Below are positions 1 through 10,748 of a DNA stretch of 64,000 bases, in pieces (the stretch's first letter is position 1; each line of letters begins with the position of its first letter). The DNA lies in assembly GCA_037157565.1 (NCBI GenBank), contig JAZHRO010000014.1, forward strand, positions 104,563,501-104,627,500, in the 5' to 3' direction. This stretch comes from Thalassia testudinum (taxonomy: Eukaryota; Streptophyta; Magnoliopsida; Alismatales; Hydrocharitaceae). The notes below the pieces were generated by a model that ran no database searches, was not told where the DNA came from, and saw only the letters and a list, made by a program, of their open reading frames with translations. A program made the translations under genes and the position numbers.

Positions 1-753
1 CGTGGGCACTATCGGTTGATCGGTGTCACTCGATGCAAATGGTATGGCTCCGATTGCGCGCTCGCACGCGAGGAGGCGACACTGTGCCTGCGACTCAAAC
101 CTACACCACCTGCCTTCACAGCACCTTAACCGCTGCGCTACGCATGCGGTTGAGGCGCATGGATGAATTTGTGCACGCGTGCATGCGACCGTTGGATAAG
201 CATCCAATGGTGTGGATTCATCGATCAATTGAAGAGGAGAAGTGGTGGCAGGTCCTTGGGGCCGGTTGGGCAACTGAGATGGCTCCACGTGATGCCATCT
301 TGGCCGTCCATCTTTTGAGTGTTGCAGATGGTGCTACGGATGTCAGATTAGACCGATTTTCACGCTGTTAGGTTGCGATCGTCGATCCAAACCCATACGT
401 GTTGGCAGATTTGTCATATGAGGTGCGGATTAATACCATCTTGGCCCTTGATCTTTAGGGTTCCTCGATCTCTATCTGGTGCTACAGATGTTAGATCAGG
501 GCGATCTTGGAGTCGTTGAACTCCAATTATCGCCCTGATCAGATCCATACGGTTGGATCTTCGATCCGAGGCTCCAATTAACAAGTTTCCATATCCCTGG
601 CCATAAAAAGGAGATAATTACTATACAATTTGTACAACTTGACCTAAATGCATGATTATGCATGTTATGCACTATTTACAATGTATAATGCTAATGTGAC
701 ACTAAGAACATGCATTAATAGACATTTTAGGTTAATCATATGTATGCACATCG
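1..753 (-). repeat. E1 3' LTR (partial, cut by window start)
   Basis: It matches 9996-10748, the distal part of the E1 5' LTR. On the minus strand it should start TG. It reads CGATGTGC here against TGATGTGC in the other copy, so the terminal T has mutated. About 0.9 kb of this LTR must lie to the left of the window. Confidence 0.88.
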
Positions 754-765
754 CACCCCCATGCC
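754..765 (-). promoter_or_regulatory. E1 polypurine tract (plus-strand DNA primer)
   Basis: The minus strand reads GGCATGGGGGTG directly before the 3' LTR. The same tract precedes the LTRs at 34819 and 59821, which fixes the LTR start. Confidence 0.85.
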
Positions 766-2173
766 TATCTTTTGCTAGTCTCTAGCAAAAACTACATGCT
801 ATTTATAAAAGAAATAGGTTGAATTACTTGGGCACAAATCATTTTCAACATTAAGAAATTTTTACTTAGGACCTAAAATTTCAAAGACACAATAGCGCCC
901 GAGTATCTGCCAAAAAGCAGACCACCTCAAGCCCTCACCTTATTCAAAGAAAGATCTCCTTTTCTCTTTTTCTTCTTTTCTAATTTTTTTAGATTTTTGA
1001 GTTTAGGGTTACAGAGCGGATTTCTACGGCCACTCAACCCACCCAAGATTTGATGAGAACCCTAAGTTCTAATCATCTTTTTATGAATGTGATAGACTCA
1101 TTGATCGGCAATCAGAACCGACGTCGGGTTTCTACGCCCCTGGGTGACCTTCAAAAGAGAGTTCTGCCGAAAGGTGTATCTTTATGATCGGTAGTTTTCT
1201 CCCTACTTTTATTTTTTTATGGGGTCAACATAAGGGTGAATCTAGTGTATATATCCCCAGCTTATTCTATTTCTCTGCTTCTTTCTAAGTGTTTCGGGAA
1301 TTTTTAATACATTTCTTGAGCTGGGTTCTGGACAATCGGTCGATGAGCTGTTACCACCGATAACTTGTCATCCATACTCATGCGACGAAGTGTGGCTTAT
1401 TTCTTTTCGTTTCTTTTTCTTTCTTTTCTCCTTTTCTTTTTCTTTTTCTTTTCTTTTTGAACTTTCTTTTTTTCTTTTTAAGTAGGTGGCTTCCCTGGTC
1501 TAAGATTTACCTAAAGGCAGCAAGAAGAGAGTGGTCCTGTGACTGGGCTCTGGACAACCTACCTATGGGCTGTTACCCACGATAACTTGCCATCCATATC
1601 ACCCTAGAACATTCATTAGCTACCCAATTTCAGTTAAAATCGTCGAACAACGAGTCGGTGACAAATAGTGTGTAGATGCTTAGACTTAAAGTTCCCTCAA
1701 ATCAGAGGGTGAGTTGATAAGTCATGTACTTGTCACCCAAACTTATTTAATCAAATTAAAATAGAATTCAAGATGGAGAGGACTCGAAAAATAAATCCAC
1801 ATTTTAGTGGATATCTAAGCTAATTAAGCCCAAAGACCTAAAGGGTCTTAGTGTTCAAATCCTACTGTAATATTTCCTAAGATTGAAAAGCCCTAATGTC
1901 CAAGCATTCCTTCCTAATTCAAAAAAAATACATGTATATATAAGAAAATAGGTAGAATTTACAAAAATTCCATAGAGCTGACAAAATGATTCAGAAGTGA
2001 ATCTACCCCCCCATGCCTAGCTAATACAATGTCCACATTGAAAATAAAAGACATGAAAGGAAGGGTAGAATGCACAAGATATCACCTGAATATGAAGCTC
2101 GGGTTAGCTCTGAGTCAGACTGTACAACTGCTAAGTTTAATGTCATCAGCTAGGCGAAGTCCAGCCAAAGAAG
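766..2173 (-). other. E1 3' untranslated region
   Basis: This 1.4 kb stretch between integrase and polypurine tract has no coding sequence I can recognise. It holds a long pyrimidine run on the plus strand (about 1398-1482, purine on the element's coding strand). It also holds an imperfect 56-bp direct repeat at about 1321-1376 and 1543-1598, sharing the words GATAACTTG and CATCCATA. Confidence 0.7.
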
Positions 2174-3754
2174 TCACAACATGGCTAGAGCAACCGTGTT
2201 TGAGATGAGTTCTGGAATAGTACGGTCAATAACAGGTTTCAGACGTTGACCGTTGACTTTGAATGAATTGCCCGTCTTCAGGTCAGAGATCTGAACAGCT
2301 CCGTTTAGAAATATCTGATCGATAATGAACGGGTCGTTCCATTTTGACCTAAGTTTGTCGGGAAAGAGCTTAAGTAGAGAATCGAAGAGCCAGACCTTCT
2401 GGTTCGGCTCAAAGCTCTTGCAAGAAATCAATTGGTCATGAAGAGCTTTGGTCCGAGCCTTATAGATCTTGGCATTCTCATACACATCATTTCTAAGCTC
2501 CTCCAACTCAGATAGTTGGAGTTTCCTGGTCTTCCCGGCTAAACTCAAATCTAGATTACACTGCTTGATTGCCCAAAATGACCTATGTTTAATTTCTACG
2601 AGTAAATGGCATGCCTTTCCATACACAGATGAAACGGAGACATGCCGATGGGTGTTTTATATGTCGTACAGTAGGCCCAAAGAGCATCCTCAAGCTTTTG
2701 AGTCCAGTCTTTGTGATCAGGCCTAAACCGTTTTCTACAGAATATTCTTGATCTCCCGATTGGAGATCTTGGCCTATCCATTCGTCAGGGGATGGTAAGA
2801 TGTGGAGATTCTGTGATTAACCCTATATTTTGCCAATAAATTATGGAACTGGGCATTAGTGAAATGAGTGACACCATCGTTGATGATGGCCCTCGGAATC
2901 CCGAACCGACTAAAAATGTTCTTCTTGATGAAATCTATGACCACCTTGTGGTCATTGATTTGGGTGGGAATATCCTCGATCCACTTTGACACATAATCAA
3001 CAGCGATAAGAATGTAATGATGTCCAAATGAAGGGAGGAAGGGTCCCATGAAATCAATGCCCCAAACATCGAAGATTTCGACAGGAAGAATCGGGTTTAG
3101 GGACATCATATCTCTCTTAGTTATGCTCCCAAGTGTCTGGTGTCGGGAACACGACCTCAAGAAGTCCTGGGCATCCTTGAATAAAGACGGCCAATAGAAT
3201 CCAGATTGCAAAATTTTTGCAGTCGTCTTTTCAGCGGAGAAGTATCCACCACAAGCAAATGCATGGCAGAACTCGAGTATACTCTTGAATTCATTCTTTG
3301 GAACACATCGGCGAATAATTTGATCAAAGCCGATGCGATACAGTTTAGGGTCCTCCCAGAAGTAATATTTGGCCTCAGATTTGAGTCTATCCCATTGTTG
3401 CTTGGTCCAATCCTGGGGGATTTGACCAACGACCAAATAATTAACGATGTCAGCAAACCATGGAGTTTGAACACCTAAAACTGTAAGGATGGTCTCGTCC
3501 AGAAAAGTATCAGCAATCAGAATGTTCGGACGAGAAGAATCACTCAGAAGTCTTGATAGATGATCCGCCACCACATTCTGTACCCCGAATTTATTCTTGA
3601 TTTCAAGATCAAATTTTTGAAGTAGAAGAATCCAACGAATAAGCTGGGGTTTGGCATCCTCTTTGGCCAAGAGGTGTCTCAAGGTCGAGTGGTCAGTATA
3701 TATGATGATGTGAGACCCTAAGAGATAAGCCTTAAATTTCTCCAAATCAAACAC
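2174..3754 (-). pseudogene. pol: E1 pol: RNase H end and integrase (broken)
   Basis: The segment 3754-2774 is open for 326 residues. It starts in the C-terminal part of RNase H (IYTDHSTLRHLL, VVADHLSRL). It continues into the integrase zinc-binding module, of which the GFYWPSLFKDA block is clear. The last cysteine of the HHCC motif is replaced (CSRHQ where the family has C-x-x-C). The catalytic core shows WGIDFMGPF and IINDGVTHF, giving the first two Asp of the D,D-E triad. The frame breaks after SYHPLTNG, just before the expected Glu. The rest of the core and the C-terminal domain continue in other frames down to 2174 (LFPDKLRSKWNDPF, VNGQRLKP). Integrase would join the DNA copy to the genome, but this copy cannot be active. 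Confidence 0.88.
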
Positions 3755-5190
3755 TACAGCTAGTAATTCCTTCTCAATAACATTGTAGTTCCTCTAGGCC
3801 TCGTCCAGAGTTTTACTAGCGTAGTAGATGACAAAAGGCTTCCTATCAATCTTCTGACCCAAAACAGCCCCGACTGCGTAATCAGAAGCGTTGGTCATGG
3901 TCTCGAAAGGAGTTGTCCAAACCGGTGGTTGCAACACTGGAGCACAAGTGACTGCCGTTTTAAGAAAATCAAATGCCTTACAGCATGATTCATCGAAATC
4001 AAACGGCATTTCTTTGGCGAGAAGATTACTCAAGGGACGAGCAACCTTCGAAAAGTCCTTGATGAATCTCCTGTAGAATCCCACATGACCAAGAAATGAT
4101 CAAATTTGTTTGACAGATGTGGGAGGAGGAAGTTTAGTGATAGCATCAACCTTAGCTTTGTCCACTTCGATTCCCCGTTCAAAGATTACATGACCCAAGA
4201 CAATGTTTTCTTGTGTCATGAAATGACTCTTTTCCCAGCTAAGGACCAGTCTAGTTTTGATGCATCATTTAAGAATCATTTCAAGATTAACTAGATAAGA
4301 GTCAAATGATTCTCCAAAAATAGAGAAATCGTCCATGAAGACTTCCATAAACTCTCCCACCATGTCAGAGAATATGGCCAGCATACACCTTTGAAAAGTC
4401 GCGGGTGCATTGCATAAGTCGAATTGCATCCTACGGAAAGCAAAGGTTCCGTAGGGATAGGCGAAAGTAGGTTTTTCCTGATCCTCAGGATGGATAGGAA
4501 CTTGGTTGTATCCCGAGTAGCCATCAAGGAAACAGAAGTACTTCTGTCCGATTAGTCTTTCAAGGATTTGATCAATAAAAGGCAGAGGGAAATGATCCTT
4601 TTTCGTGGTTGTGTTCAGCATCTTGTAATCAATACAAACTCTCCAAGAGGAAGCTGAACGAGTTGTGACAAATTCTCCTTTCTCGTTAGTCACAATGGTA
4701 ATCCCAACTTTCTTGGGAACAATATGCACGGGACTTACCCATGGACTATCAGAGATTGGATAAATGATTCCTGCATCGAACCACTTGATAATCTCCTTCT
4801 TGACCACTTCTCGCATATTTGGATTTAATCTCCTCTGCGTCTGGCGAGAAGGGCAGGATCCATCTTCTAAAAATATTCTATGATTGCAATAAGATGGCTC
4901 GATCCCCCTAAAGTCATGAATGGTCCAACCAATTGCCTCCTTGTTTTCCTTTAGGATTTTAATCAGTTTAATCTCCTGCTCCTTTGTTAATTTAGCACTG
5001 ATAATCACAGGGAGCGTCTTATGTGGTCCTAAAAACTGATATTTCATATTCTCAGGCAATCGTTTCAGTTCAAGCTGGGGCGGGTTGATGATTGAAGGTA
5101 AGGAAGATGCTGATGAAGACTCATAAAGAGGAAGAGGTTGAGAGTGAACAAAATCACTAACCTCTTCAGAAGGTGGCGGGTCTGCCATAG
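3755..5190 (-). pseudogene. pol: E1 pol: reverse transcriptase and RNase H (broken)
   Basis: ORF 5188-4265 (307 residues) carries the RT fingers and palm: WVSPVHIVPKK, RVCIDYKMLN, KKDHFPLPFIDQ, FCFLDGYSGYNQ and the catalytic FMDDF. A frame break near 4265 and a stop near 4100 separate it from the connection and RNase H part (4084-3794: GFYRRFIKDFSKVARPLSNLL, ASDYAVGAVLGQ). In that last block the family's catalytic Asp (C-D-A-S) reads T-N-A-S, so a key residue is lost. The reading resumes in the integrase ORF. In a living element this enzyme copies the genomic RNA into DNA in the virus-like particle. Confidence 0.9.
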
Positions 5191-5763
5191 AGGGTTACGG
5201 GTCTAATTCAACATCAGAGGAGGAACTTTCAAATGCAGAAACCACCATACAAGTTTCGATATTCACATTATCATCCTCAAGTTCCTCAATAAATCCACAA
5301 TCCTCGAATTTATTAATCACCTTAAAAATATCCAATTTCATTATTTGATCCCCAAAGGCGATTTCCATACTACCACTTTCACAGTTAATGTTGGCCTTGA
5401 CGGTAGCCAGGAACGAACGCCCCAGAATGATGGGCATGTTCCTCAGATTTTCAGGTACATCCATGTCAAGGACAAGGAAATCTACAGGAAAATAGAAATC
5501 CTTAACCTTAACAATAACATCTTCAATAACGCCTCACAAATTTGTGACCGAACGGTCCGCTAACTGCAGCGTTACTGAAGTCGACCGAAGTTCACCTAAT
5601 CCGAACTTCTTGTAAAGAGAAGTCAGAATTAGGTTAATGGATGCACCCAGATCCAGCAGTGCTCTATCAAAAGTGTAATCTCTGATGACATAAGAAATCA
5701 AAGGAGCACCTGGATCTTTCTTTTTCTGAGGGAGGTGGTGCAAGATAACGAAACTAGCCTATT
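5191..5763 (-). pseudogene. E1 aspartic protease (broken)
   Basis: Two minus-strand ORFs, 5743-5534 and 5464-5195, make up the protease. The first has KKKDPGAPLIS and the active-site block ALLDLGASINLI (D-L-G-A in place of the more usual D-T/S-G-A, normal for this lineage). The second begins at the flap-like MDVPENLRNMPIILGRSFLA and ends with an acidic tail. One stop between them (about 5530) breaks the frame. The role is cleavage of the Gag-Pol precursor. Confidence 0.85.
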
Positions 5764-7760
5764 CAGATAGTACCACCTTCCTCGGAACAGATTCTCTCGA
5801 CTTGCGCTTCTGTGTACATAAATCCTTTAAAATTTTGCATAAGCCGATATATGTTTGATAGTGTCGAGGAGCAGGGTATTAATCTTGACATTCTTAAAAA
5901 TATTCAGAAGCTTCTCATTACTATCAACAGACTTCTTCCTTAATCTAATCAATGCCTCAGGAAAAGGAACATGAGTCGGATCTTCGGAATCAAGTTCCTA
6001 AGCCTTGATTTCTTCTCCAGAGTTCTCCTTTCTCTCCTCAGGCTCTTCAAGATTCGGTAAATCAAAATAGTGTGGCCGTGGATCCTAAGTTTGTTTACCA
6101 CTCAAAGTAACAAAATTAGTAGATGCATATGGGTTTAGGTCATGGGGAGGGTTAGGAAAGATTGGAGGGACATCATTAGCCAAGAATCGTTGATTTGAGG
6201 AAGAAGAAGAAGAGGAAGGACCCTTCTCAACCACCTGAGCATGTGGGTCCCTCTGATTCTCGTACCCATGGGCTTGATTGCCCAGATTTTGGATATTATG
6301 TGGGTTGGGTATGGGTTGAGATGGTAGAGATCCGGGTTGGCGAGAATTAGCAATGAACCCGTTTTGCAATTGTCCAGCGAGGTTTTCATTCGTTGCATGA
6401 ACTGGAGCATAGATCCTTACATCTCTACCATTTGTCGGTTCAAATTAGCCTACCCTACGGGTTGACAGGCATTCCAAGCTGGCTGATTGACCTGATTCGA
6501 GGGCAACTGAGTGTAGACATGACCCTGACCCATTGGTCATTGCAGAGCATAGTTGGTGGGTCGGAATTGGGTCTGCTGCCCTAGGTTTTTCCAGGAAAAG
6601 TTAGGGTGGCTTCTCCAACCGGGATTGTAAGCATTGGAGTAAGGGTTGGATCTAACGTTTTCCTGTACAGCATAAAAATCCTCATAAGGTGAGGATGGAG
6701 AGAAAGAAAGGGAGGAATCAGAAAAACTGGGATCAAAGGCCCCAGTTGGAACCCATGGGATTCCGAATAATGCTTGCTCACAGGTTGAGCTGCATCAAAT
6801 TGATTCACGAACTCCCGTCTAGAAAAACTGGGATCAAACCGATGAATGGAATCCCAAATTCTGGGATTGAGTGGATCGAGAGTTGTTCATCAAGTTTCTA
6901 GCCATCCACTCCTCCATTCTCTTAGCAACCAAGTCCACCTTATCAAGTTTATTACAAATCAATTCCATATCGATTGAATGAGAGTCGTGGACTTCATTAA
7001 CATTTGATCTGGTGCTGCTGGGACCAGTTAAAAGTATCCATGGAGGCATGATTGATCAAATTCTTGCTAATCTCCTCAAACAAATCGTGCGCGCTATGTA
7101 CGTCTTTGTTGAGGAAATTGCCTCCGCAAGAAGCATCCACGTGATTTCTGAGTTGCCCAGTCAACCCGTGGTAGAAGATCTGCATGAGTTGCCATTTCAG
7201 CACCTTGTGGTGTGGACACCTCCGAATAGGTCCTGAAATCGCTCCCAGGCAACATGAAACTGCTCCCCCGGCCGCTGGGTAAATGTAGTAATTGCTCGTC
7301 TCAAAGCATTGGTACGTCCGACAGGGAAGAATTTCTTTAGGAAGGCCGATTTCAACTCATTCCAAGTTGCAATTGGTCTTCCTATAGTCTTGTACCAATG
7401 AGTGGCTTTATCCCTAAGAGAGTGGGGGAAGAGCCTCATGATCATTTGCTCCTCATTCATGTTTCATGCCTTGGTGGTCTGGACCAAAGTGGTCAAGTCC
7501 TCCAAGTGCTGAAACGGGTCTTCAGAGCTAAGCCCATGGAAATGTTTGATCAGGCTTAACACCTAGGGTTTGATTTCTACGTCTCCAGCAGGAATCTGGA
7601 TGTCGAGACGTTCCCCGTAATTTGAAGGATCATAAAAATCCTTCAAGGGCTGAGCGCCTTGCATTCTCTGGAACCATTCTTACATTGTCTGCATTTGTTC
7701 CAGCTACCTTTGAAATACCTCCTGTGGATCCTGAGGTAGAGGAGGCAGTTGATCTGCCAT
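5764..7760 (-). pseudogene. gag: E1 gag (broken)
   Basis: The likely start Met is at 7758-7760. The best-preserved piece is 7460-7197 with MRLFPHSLRDKATHW, FPVGRTNALR and FTQRPGEQFHVAWERFQ, the plant retrotransposon gag capsid signature. It is followed by 7203-6997 (ASCGGNFLNKDVHSAHDLFE) and a Pro/Gln/Asn-rich tail to about 6085. At least four stops lie between 7760 and 7460 and several more downstream. No zinc knuckle is seen, which fits Athila-type gag. Gag would form the capsid particle in the cytoplasm. Confidence 0.85.
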
Positions 7761-9059
7761 GGGATCAATTTGGCCAAAATCCAATCTATGCCTCCTAGAA
7801 TACTCTAGTGGTCCTTCCAATCGAGGATTCAATGACCTTCCCAATATAAACTAGGAAAAGGTCAGAAGGACTAGGGATAAGAACCCTGCAACACAACAAA
7901 ACAAGCTTGCCTTAAGTGGGGTAGCCTAAGGATCTACAGACTCTCAGAACCCACCTTAAGATTATATACAATTTACTCTACTTGCGTCTGCTCAATCCAA
8001 CCAGTTAGAAGGAGGAACTGGGGAGAAGGTTCTTCTTTCGGCCTGCGCCTTCGATTCCTAGTGTACCCCCCAGTCGCAGTTGTTTGACACTACTCCCCTA
8101 GCTAGACATCAGATTGATCAGTACAAGTAGGTTAATCGTAAACAATCTCAGACTGGACCCCAAAGAGCGAATCAGTCCTTATGGCCAACGTCCACTTGAT
8201 TTTATTTAGGCCTGGGATTGTAGTGCTTATGGAATGTGGTGGGCCCTTAAAATGGGTTGTGCCCTTAATGATCAATTGAGTATGTGTGAGTGCGTGCACA
8301 ACCAGGGTTTTCAAGCAAGATTATTTGTGATGAGTAGATTTTAATGCTCAAATCTTGCTTAAGTAGCTTTTAGGTTTTAGAATTAGGTTTAATTCAATCA
8401 AGTTTGAGGCAAACCAGATTTTCAAGCACGGGTGAAGATCACTTTCCTTTTTAAATTAGAAATAAAGTGGAATGCCTGGTATGAACCTAGATTGAAAACC
8501 CTAAGAGGAAGCTACTTGGTGAGTTGATTTTAGGTTGATTGGTGCGGCCCAAACAACTCAAACAATTGGCCACAATTGCACCACTAAGTTAGGCACACAA
8601 AATGATTAACCTAGGCTGATTATACTCTTTTATGTGTTGATTTACGTGTACTGGTTCCACAGATCAGAATCCGATTGAGTAGAAGATAATCAATTAGGTT
8701 AAGTGCCTTGAATGTGGGTGTATGTTGTGTGTATGTTGAATTACCCCACAAAAATATCTTTTTGTTTTTTTTTATGCGAGGGTGAAATGAATGTGGGTGG
8801 AAATCCAAACAACCAAACTAATCCTAGGATTTATGCAAACACCTAGGTTAATTGGAATTTGAATTAATGTAATGAAATGAAATCTATGGAGAGGGAAGAA
8901 TGGGGAGCACTTACAGTCGTCTTCAACTGCACCTTACTCCGATCTACCGCTTGACGATTCCCTAATAGAGGTATCTGCAAAACAATAGACACAAGATAAA
9001 GCAAGTTAGAAAATAGTAAATTGCGCGAAATGCGAAAAGAAGATCGAAAAATCGTTGCC
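7761..9059 (-). other. E1 untranslated leader between primer site and gag
   Basis: 1.3 kb without a coding signal. Long leaders are normal in this lineage. A related stretch lies at 13966-15062 in E2. Confidence 0.7.
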
Positions 9060-9077
9060 TCCTCGGCAACAGCGCCA
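9060..9077 (-). other. E1 primer binding site, tRNA-Asp type
   Basis: The minus strand reads TGGCGCTGTTGCCGAGGA. Only two positions differ from the complement of the plant tRNA-Asp 3' end (TGGCGCCGTTGCCGGGGA). Three bases separate it from the LTR. Confidence 0.88.
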
Positions 9078-9720
9078 AAATGTTGAAGCGGATAACTACG
9101 CTATCGGAATTGGATTTGAAAACCCATCATTGTAGTTTAAGTTGCGAAGAAATCCATTCAACAAATAAAATTTATATCGAAAAATCTATAAAGAAATTCC
9201 AGGTCGAACACAGGGAGGCTACGTCGATCTCAAAATCCGCAGTTATATTTTTTTGTATTTTTGTTTAGGGCGAAATAATCACAATGGAAGCAATATAAAC
9301 AATAAGAGAGAGAGAGAAAGAACAATCCCTTGATATTGAATAATTTTTTTACAACTAAGAAAGCAAGAAATGATTACACTAGAAAGCGAAAAATTGTTAC
9401 AACTAGAAAGCAGGAAAATTCTACTCTAGAAAGCGGTAAAAGAAGGGATAGAGATGTTATCCTCCTCGACGATCGCTTAGAGGACGAGCCAGATGAAACA
9501 ACGCCTGGAAGACGAGGAACGGAGTGGGAAGGAGGATGAAGCAGGAGGAACGGGAATGAAGCAGCACGTCATCATCGTTGTGGGATCCACTTCCGGAACA
9601 GGGGTGAAAACATGATTTTAGCTCTTGAGGAGCATCCCGGGTGTGGGACAAGCTTCTCTTAAGCTTTGGAGAGGGAGAAAGAAGAAAGAAGGGATGAGAA
9701 ATTTGTAGGGTAGGGGTCTC

Positions 9721-9729
9721 CTTTTATAG
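9721..9729 (-). promoter_or_regulatory. TATA box of the E1 LTR promoter
   Basis: The minus strand reads CTATAAAAGGAG about 650 bp before the LTR/primer-site boundary, where an RNA polymerase II start is expected. Confidence 0.6.
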
Positions 9730-10271
9730 TTGCAAGGAGTGGGGGCATTTTGGTCATTACAACATTAAAAACATTAATTCAGGACCTTTAGTGACGGATA
9801 AATCCATCACTAAAAACCTAAGTGTGGCCAACATGCGCATGCTGCACGTGCGCCCCCTCGCCTTCACTGCCTCAACACCTACGCACGACCGTGCATGCTT
9901 GGTCGTCCGATCAAGAGATCGGACAGCTTAAACCGCTCCTTGCCAGCACCGCATGCCCACGTGAGATCGGGCATTCGTGCTACACGTCTGATCGCGTGTG
10001 GGCACTATCGGCTGATCCACACTGCTTGATGTGAATTGTATGACTCCAATTGCGTGGCCGCATGCTAGGAGGCGACACTGTGCTTGCAGCTCGAACCCGC
10101 GCCCCCTGCCTTCGCAGTGCCTTAACCGCTACGCAACGTGTGCGGTTGAGGCACGTGCATGAATTTGTGCGCGCGTGCGTGCGGTCGTTGGATGAGCATC
10201 CAATGGTGTGGATTCATCGAGCGGTTGAAGAAGAGAAGTGGAGGCAGGTCCTTGAGGCCGGTTAGGCAGCT

Positions 10272-10297
10272 AAGATGGCACCACGTGGTGCCATCTT
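10272..10297. repeat. 26-bp perfect palindrome with CACGTG core in the E1 LTR
   Basis: The left arm AAGATGGCACCAC is followed directly by its reverse complement. The centre is CCACGTGG, the plant G-box. The other E1 LTR has a damaged copy at about 276-301. Related palindromes occur at 60273-60294 and, as a half copy, at about 45318-45335. Confidence 0.85.
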
Positions 10298-10748
10298 GGC
10301 CATCCATCTTTTGAGTGTTGTAGATGGTGCTACAGATGTCGGATTAGACCGATTTCACGCCGTTAGGCTACGATCGTCGATCCGAACTCATCCGTGCAGT
10401 CAAATTTATTGTCTGTGGTATGGATTAACACCATCTTGGCCCTTGATCTTTAGGGTTCCTCGATCTCTATCTGGTGCTACGGATGTTCGATCAGGGCAAT
10501 CTTGGAGTCGTTGAACTCTAATTGTTGCCCTAATCAGATGCGTACAGTTGGATCTTCGATCTGAGGCCCAGATTAACAAGTTGCCTTGTCTCTGGCCATA
10601 AAAAGGAGACAATTACTATACAATTTGTACAACTTGACCTAAATGCATGATTATGCATGTTATGCACTATTTACAATGTATAATGCTAATGTGACACTAA
10701 GAACATGCATTAACAGACATTTTAGGCTAATCAAATATATGCACATCA

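Larger units (their letters stand above)
1..10748 (-). mobile_element. E1: Athila-like Ty3/gypsy LTR retrotransposon, left end outside the window
   Basis: Read on the minus strand the order is 5' LTR (9081-10748), tRNA-Asp-type primer site, leader, gag, protease, RT, RNase H, integrase, 3' untranslated region, polypurine tract, 3' LTR (1-753, cut by the window edge). The two LTR stretches align base for base with an offset of 9995. Domain order RT-RNase H-integrase is that of Ty3/gypsy. The RT wording (FCFLDGYSGYNQ, FMDDF) and the Asp primer site are typical of the Athila group. All ORFs carry stops or frameshifts and the LTRs differ visibly, mostly by transitions, so this is an old, dead copy. 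It lies inside the RT region of E2. No env-like ORF is visible between integrase and the 3' LTR. Confidence 0.9.
9081..10748 (-). repeat. E1 5' LTR, 1668 bp
   Basis: It begins TGTTGAAG and ends CACATCA on the plus strand, the TG...CA ends required of an LTR. It abuts the primer site at 9077. The distal 753 bp match the left window edge. It contains the U5 motif shared by other LTRs (GGTCGAACACAGGGAGGC, 9201-9218), a TATA box, a GC-rich region, and a 26-bp palindrome at 10272-10297. Confidence 0.9.

Noticed and set aside
766..2173. Env-like ORF between integrase and 3' LTR of E1, as in some Athila elements
   Set aside because: No frame of useful length, and no signal peptide or membrane segment on the element's strand.
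9060..9077. Possible tRNA gene at the Asp-like sequence
   Set aside because: Only the 18 bases complementary to the tRNA 3' end are present at each site, with no cloverleaf. They are primer sites.
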